NCBI GenBank assembly: GCA_963676345.2
Contig: CAXXTS010000006.1
Location: forward strand, 1-64,000
Source: G963665925 sp963676345
GTDB taxonomy: Bacteria; Bacillota; Clostridia; Peptostreptococcales; Acidaminobacteraceae
Length of the DNA stretch: 64,000 nucleotides
Reading direction: 5' to 3'
Part shown: positions 62,113-64,000 of the stretch, piece after piece
How positions within the stretch are numbered: the first letter of the stretch is position 1
How the letters are laid out: each line of letters begins with the position of its first letter
Notes under the pieces: model-generated
Databases searched by the model: none
Told to the model about the DNA's origin: nothing
What the model saw: the letters and a program-made list of their open reading frames with translations, nothing else
Program-made: the position numbers and the translations under genes

Positions 62113-63152
62113 TATGAATCACCTCCAACTTTAGTAAGGGCATAGAGAATAATGCCATTTTGCACAATCATGCGCATAACTTCAGACAGGTTGCCGACCT
62201 TAATGGCCTCATTGGCAACTGGAAGTGCAACGGTGAGCAGTCCTTGGAAGAGGAATGTACCGATAATAACGTGTGAAATTTTGGCTTTTTGGGCCGAGGC
62301 ACCACCAATAAGGACAGCAGCAACAGCTGGAAAGGCCATCATTAAAGGCGCTTGGTAAAGCTGTACAAAGCCGTAACTTTGTGCATAAACAATGATTCCG
62401 ATAGAAGCCAGTGCTGTAGACATTACAGAACCAATAATGCGGTAGAAGTCTACGTCAATACCAGAAGCCAGTGCGAATTTTGGATTATCGCCAGAAGCCC
62501 GCAAGGCAATGCCCATTTTAGAACGGTTAAAGCTCCATACTAGGCCGCACATGATGAAGAAGAAGAGCAGCAGACCCGTTGGAATGCTTAGTTTGCCAAT
62601 ATTAATCATCATGAAGTTGTTCAGTATATTACCAAAGGTCGTATCGAGGGCAATCGTAACACGAAGACCACGACCGATTGGCCACACCATTTCTGGGTGA
62701 TTCAGTGGAATAAGAATCCATACGATACTCATAAAGGATACGATTGAGAAGCCTGTATAGGTTGCAACAAGCATTTCTGAACCCTTTATCTTATTGAGCA
62801 TAATACCGTATGCGATACCTGCTGCAATGGCGAATGGCATAGAGATGATGATTGCACCCCAAAAGCCAGAAGCACCAACCAGTCCCATTTCTATGGAAAG
62901 AACACTCCCCAGAATGCCGCAGATGATGCCTAGTGGCAGGCCAAAGTTGGGACCCAGCCCAGACTGGATAGAAGGAATCATAGCCAATACAAGAATACCA
63001 TTCATACCGAAACGTCTTAGTGTGTCAGAAGACAATGATGCGAAGGGCAGGCCAAGTGAAATTGCTGAAAAACAGAGAAAAATGAAGAAGAGGGAAATAA
63101 TCAGACGCGGAATCCCAACCTTCTTGGTGAAGTCTCTTATTGCTTCATTCAT
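62112..63152 (-). CDS. BMP-type (nucleoside/simple sugar) ABC transporter permease 1
   Basis: A 346-residue permease with nine or ten helices; conserved parts are LVLAMIPSIQSGLGPNFGLPLGIICG, GSEMLVATYTGFSIVSFMSIVW and ALRASGDNPKFALASGIDVDFYRIIGSVMSTALASIG, typical of the YufP-like partner. ATG overlaps the ATPase stop by four bases. Confidence 0.9.
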   Translation of the reverse strand: MNEAIRDFTKKVGIPRLIISLFFIFLCFSAISLGLPFASLSSDTLRRFGMNGILVLAMIPSIQSGLGPNFGLPLGIICGILGSVLSIEMGLVGASGFWGAIIISMPFAIAAGIAYGIMLNKIKGSEMLVATYTGFSIVSFMSIVWILIPLNHPEMVWPIGRGLRVTIALDTTFGNILNNFMMINIGKLSIPTGLLLFFFIMCGLVWSFNRSKMGIALRASGDNPKFALASGIDVDFYRIIGSVMSTALASIGIIVYAQSYGFVQLYQAPLMMAFPAVAAVLIGGASAQKAKISHVIIGTFLFQGLLTVALPVANEAIKVGNLSEVMRMIVQNGIILYALTKVGGDS

Positions 63153-64000
63153 GAAATCGCCTCCTCACTCTTCATGTACTTGTGGTATTCCCCAGCCATC
63201 ATCAGACCAAAATCGCGGTCCGGTGCGTCTGGCGCAAGAACGCCTTCAATTTTACCTTCTGTAACGATGGCAATCCGGTCACAAACAGCTCTAAGCTCAG
63301 CGAGCTCGCTTGAGGTGATGATGACGGTCATGCCGAATTCCTTATTGAGTTGAACAAGCAGGTCCAGAACCAGTTTTTTTGCACCGATATCAATCCCGCG
63401 TGTAGGTTCAGAAACAAAGAGCACCTCAGGTTCAAGTGTAAGCGCTCTCGCAACACAGACCTTTTGCTGGTTACCGCCAGAGAGTCTTCGCGTAGGTTGA
63501 GTAGGCCCGGTACATCTGATATCCAGATCTTCAATCATTTTAAGGGCATGTGAACGGATTCGAGAATAGTCAGCCTGACTAAATGGACCGTACTTTTTCA
63601 GGAACTCGTTCTTAATTTGCATGGTTGTGACAACGATATTGTCTTCAATAGAAGAATCAAGTAGAAGGCCAACGCCGCGTCTGTCTTCAGAAACGAAGGA
63701 CAAGCCTTGCTTTAGGGCGTACTTGGTGTCGTTGAGCTTTAGAGGCTTACCTTTAAGCAGCAGATCGCCGCTCGAAGGGTAGAGTCCGCAAACGCCATTT
63801 GCAATCCCAATTTTGCCTTGCCCAGCAAGTCCGCCTATGCCCAGTATTTCCCCTCGGTGAATTTCCAGATTAATACCCTTGACTTCTTCACCAGGCATAT
63901 CGACATGGAAGTCCTTAATTGAGAGGATACTTTCATTGTGGATGGAGTCCCTATTGGACTGTTCCTTTTGAGTTACTTCAACTTTACGACCAACCATGAG
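63149..64000 (-). CDS. BMP-type ABC transporter ATPase, C-terminal domain (5' end outside window)
   Basis: Only the linker and the second ABC domain are in the window; the frame is open to the edge, so the apparent ATG at 63997 is internal (LMVGRKVEV linker). The domain has a degenerate Walker A (GLAGQGKIGIANG), SEDRRGVGLL typical for domain 2 of sugar and nucleoside ATPases, signature LSGGNQQKVCVARAL and Walker B VLFVSEPTRGIDIG. Domain 1 should lie beyond the window. Together with the two permeases it would import nucleosides or simple sugars, with a BMP lipoprotein probably upstream. Confidence 0.92.
   Translation of the reverse strand, partial: LMVGRKVEVTQKEQSNRDSIHNESILSIKDFHVDMPGEEVKGINLEIHRGEILGIGGLAGQGKIGIANGVCGLYPSSGDLLLKGKPLKLNDTKYALKQGLSFVSEDRRGVGLLLDSSIEDNIVVTTMQIKNEFLKKYGPFSQADYSRIRSHALKMIEDLDIRCTGPTQPTRRLSGGNQQKVCVARALTLEPEVLFVSEPTRGIDIGAKKLVLDLLVQLNKEFGMTVIITSSELAELRAVCDRIAIVTEGKIEGVLAPDAPDRDFGLMMAGEYHKYMKSEEAIS

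Noticed and set aside
62794..63264. 156-codon plus-strand ORF
   Set aside because: Antisense to a permease and ATPase gene with clear motifs.
1..64000. CRISPR arrays, tRNA or rRNA genes
   Set aside because: No regularly spaced short repeats, cloverleaf sequences with conserved GTTCRANNC arms, or rRNA segments were seen by eye.

Overview
The window joins two unrelated pieces of DNA. Bases 1 to about 9,607 look like a Gram-negative, Desulfobacterota-like genome. This part holds a DUF1302-type outer-membrane beta-barrel protein, a LolA-like lipoprotein-sorting protein, an MMPL/RND exporter, an ISNCY-type transposase, an AT-rich LRR-Roc-COR (Roco) GTPase and several broken gene scraps. Bases from about 9,607 to 64,000 look like a low-to-medium G+C Clostridia genome (Fusibacter/Acidaminobacter-like). 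Signs of this are many strong AGGAGG ribosome sites, consensus TTGACA/TATAAT promoters, intrinsic terminators after most genes, an SLH-domain surface protein, DUF1836 and ABC-F proteins, and no outer-membrane genes. At the junction a minus-strand exporter gene and a plus-strand oppF-like gene are both cut at the same point, so a chimeric contig or an illegitimate recombination is more likely than ordinary gene transfer. The taxonomic labels are inference from gene content.

Layout of the left part: remnants of mobile or accessory genes (1-1,738); an intact transposase (1,739-3,046); the Roco protein (3,624-5,912), isolated between two gene-poor gaps; and a minus-strand overlapping operon for an envelope export system (6,299-9,607).

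Layout of the right part: a frameshifted oppF remnant; an FxsA-family membrane protein; a membrane diguanylate cyclase; a copper-amine-oxidase-N-like secreted protein. Then comes a complete ribose regulon (rbsR, rbsK, rbsD, rbsA, rbsC and a tandem-fused double rbsB) with two matching LacI-type operators, ended by two 180-bp palindromic repeat units with three terminator hairpins. Next are housekeeping and stress genes: DEAD-box helicase, cold-shock protein, small alarmone synthetase, deoxynucleoside kinase, SLH surface protein, exonuclease III, DHH phosphoesterase, HAD phosphatase, Cache chemoreceptor, VOC protein, DUF1836 regulator, hemolysin III-like protein, Gfo/Idh/MocA oxidoreductase, ABC-F ATPase, D-cysteine desulfhydrase-like enzyme and peptidase T. 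These are followed by a secreted Glu/Arg-rich protein, a second Cache chemoreceptor, a GH42 beta-galactosidase, a polar amino-acid ABC transporter, and a cobalamin riboswitch driving a BtuF-BtuC-BtuD-type transporter. The end holds a NapH-like polyferredoxin with a membrane-anchored partner, a coiled-coil protein overlapping a phosphodiester glycosidase-domain protein, a sodium symporter, an M29-type aminopeptidase with a large N-terminal extension, a helical protein of unknown role, and a minus-strand BMP-type (nucleoside/simple sugar) ABC transporter cut by the window end.

Together the right part describes a heterotrophic anaerobe that takes up ribose, nucleosides or sugars, amino acids, peptides and cobalamin, and senses its surroundings with Cache receptors and cyclic-di-GMP. 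No rRNA, tRNA or CRISPR array was seen. The most unusual items are the double ribose-binding protein, the nested palindromic repeats behind it, the Roco protein and the chimeric junction.
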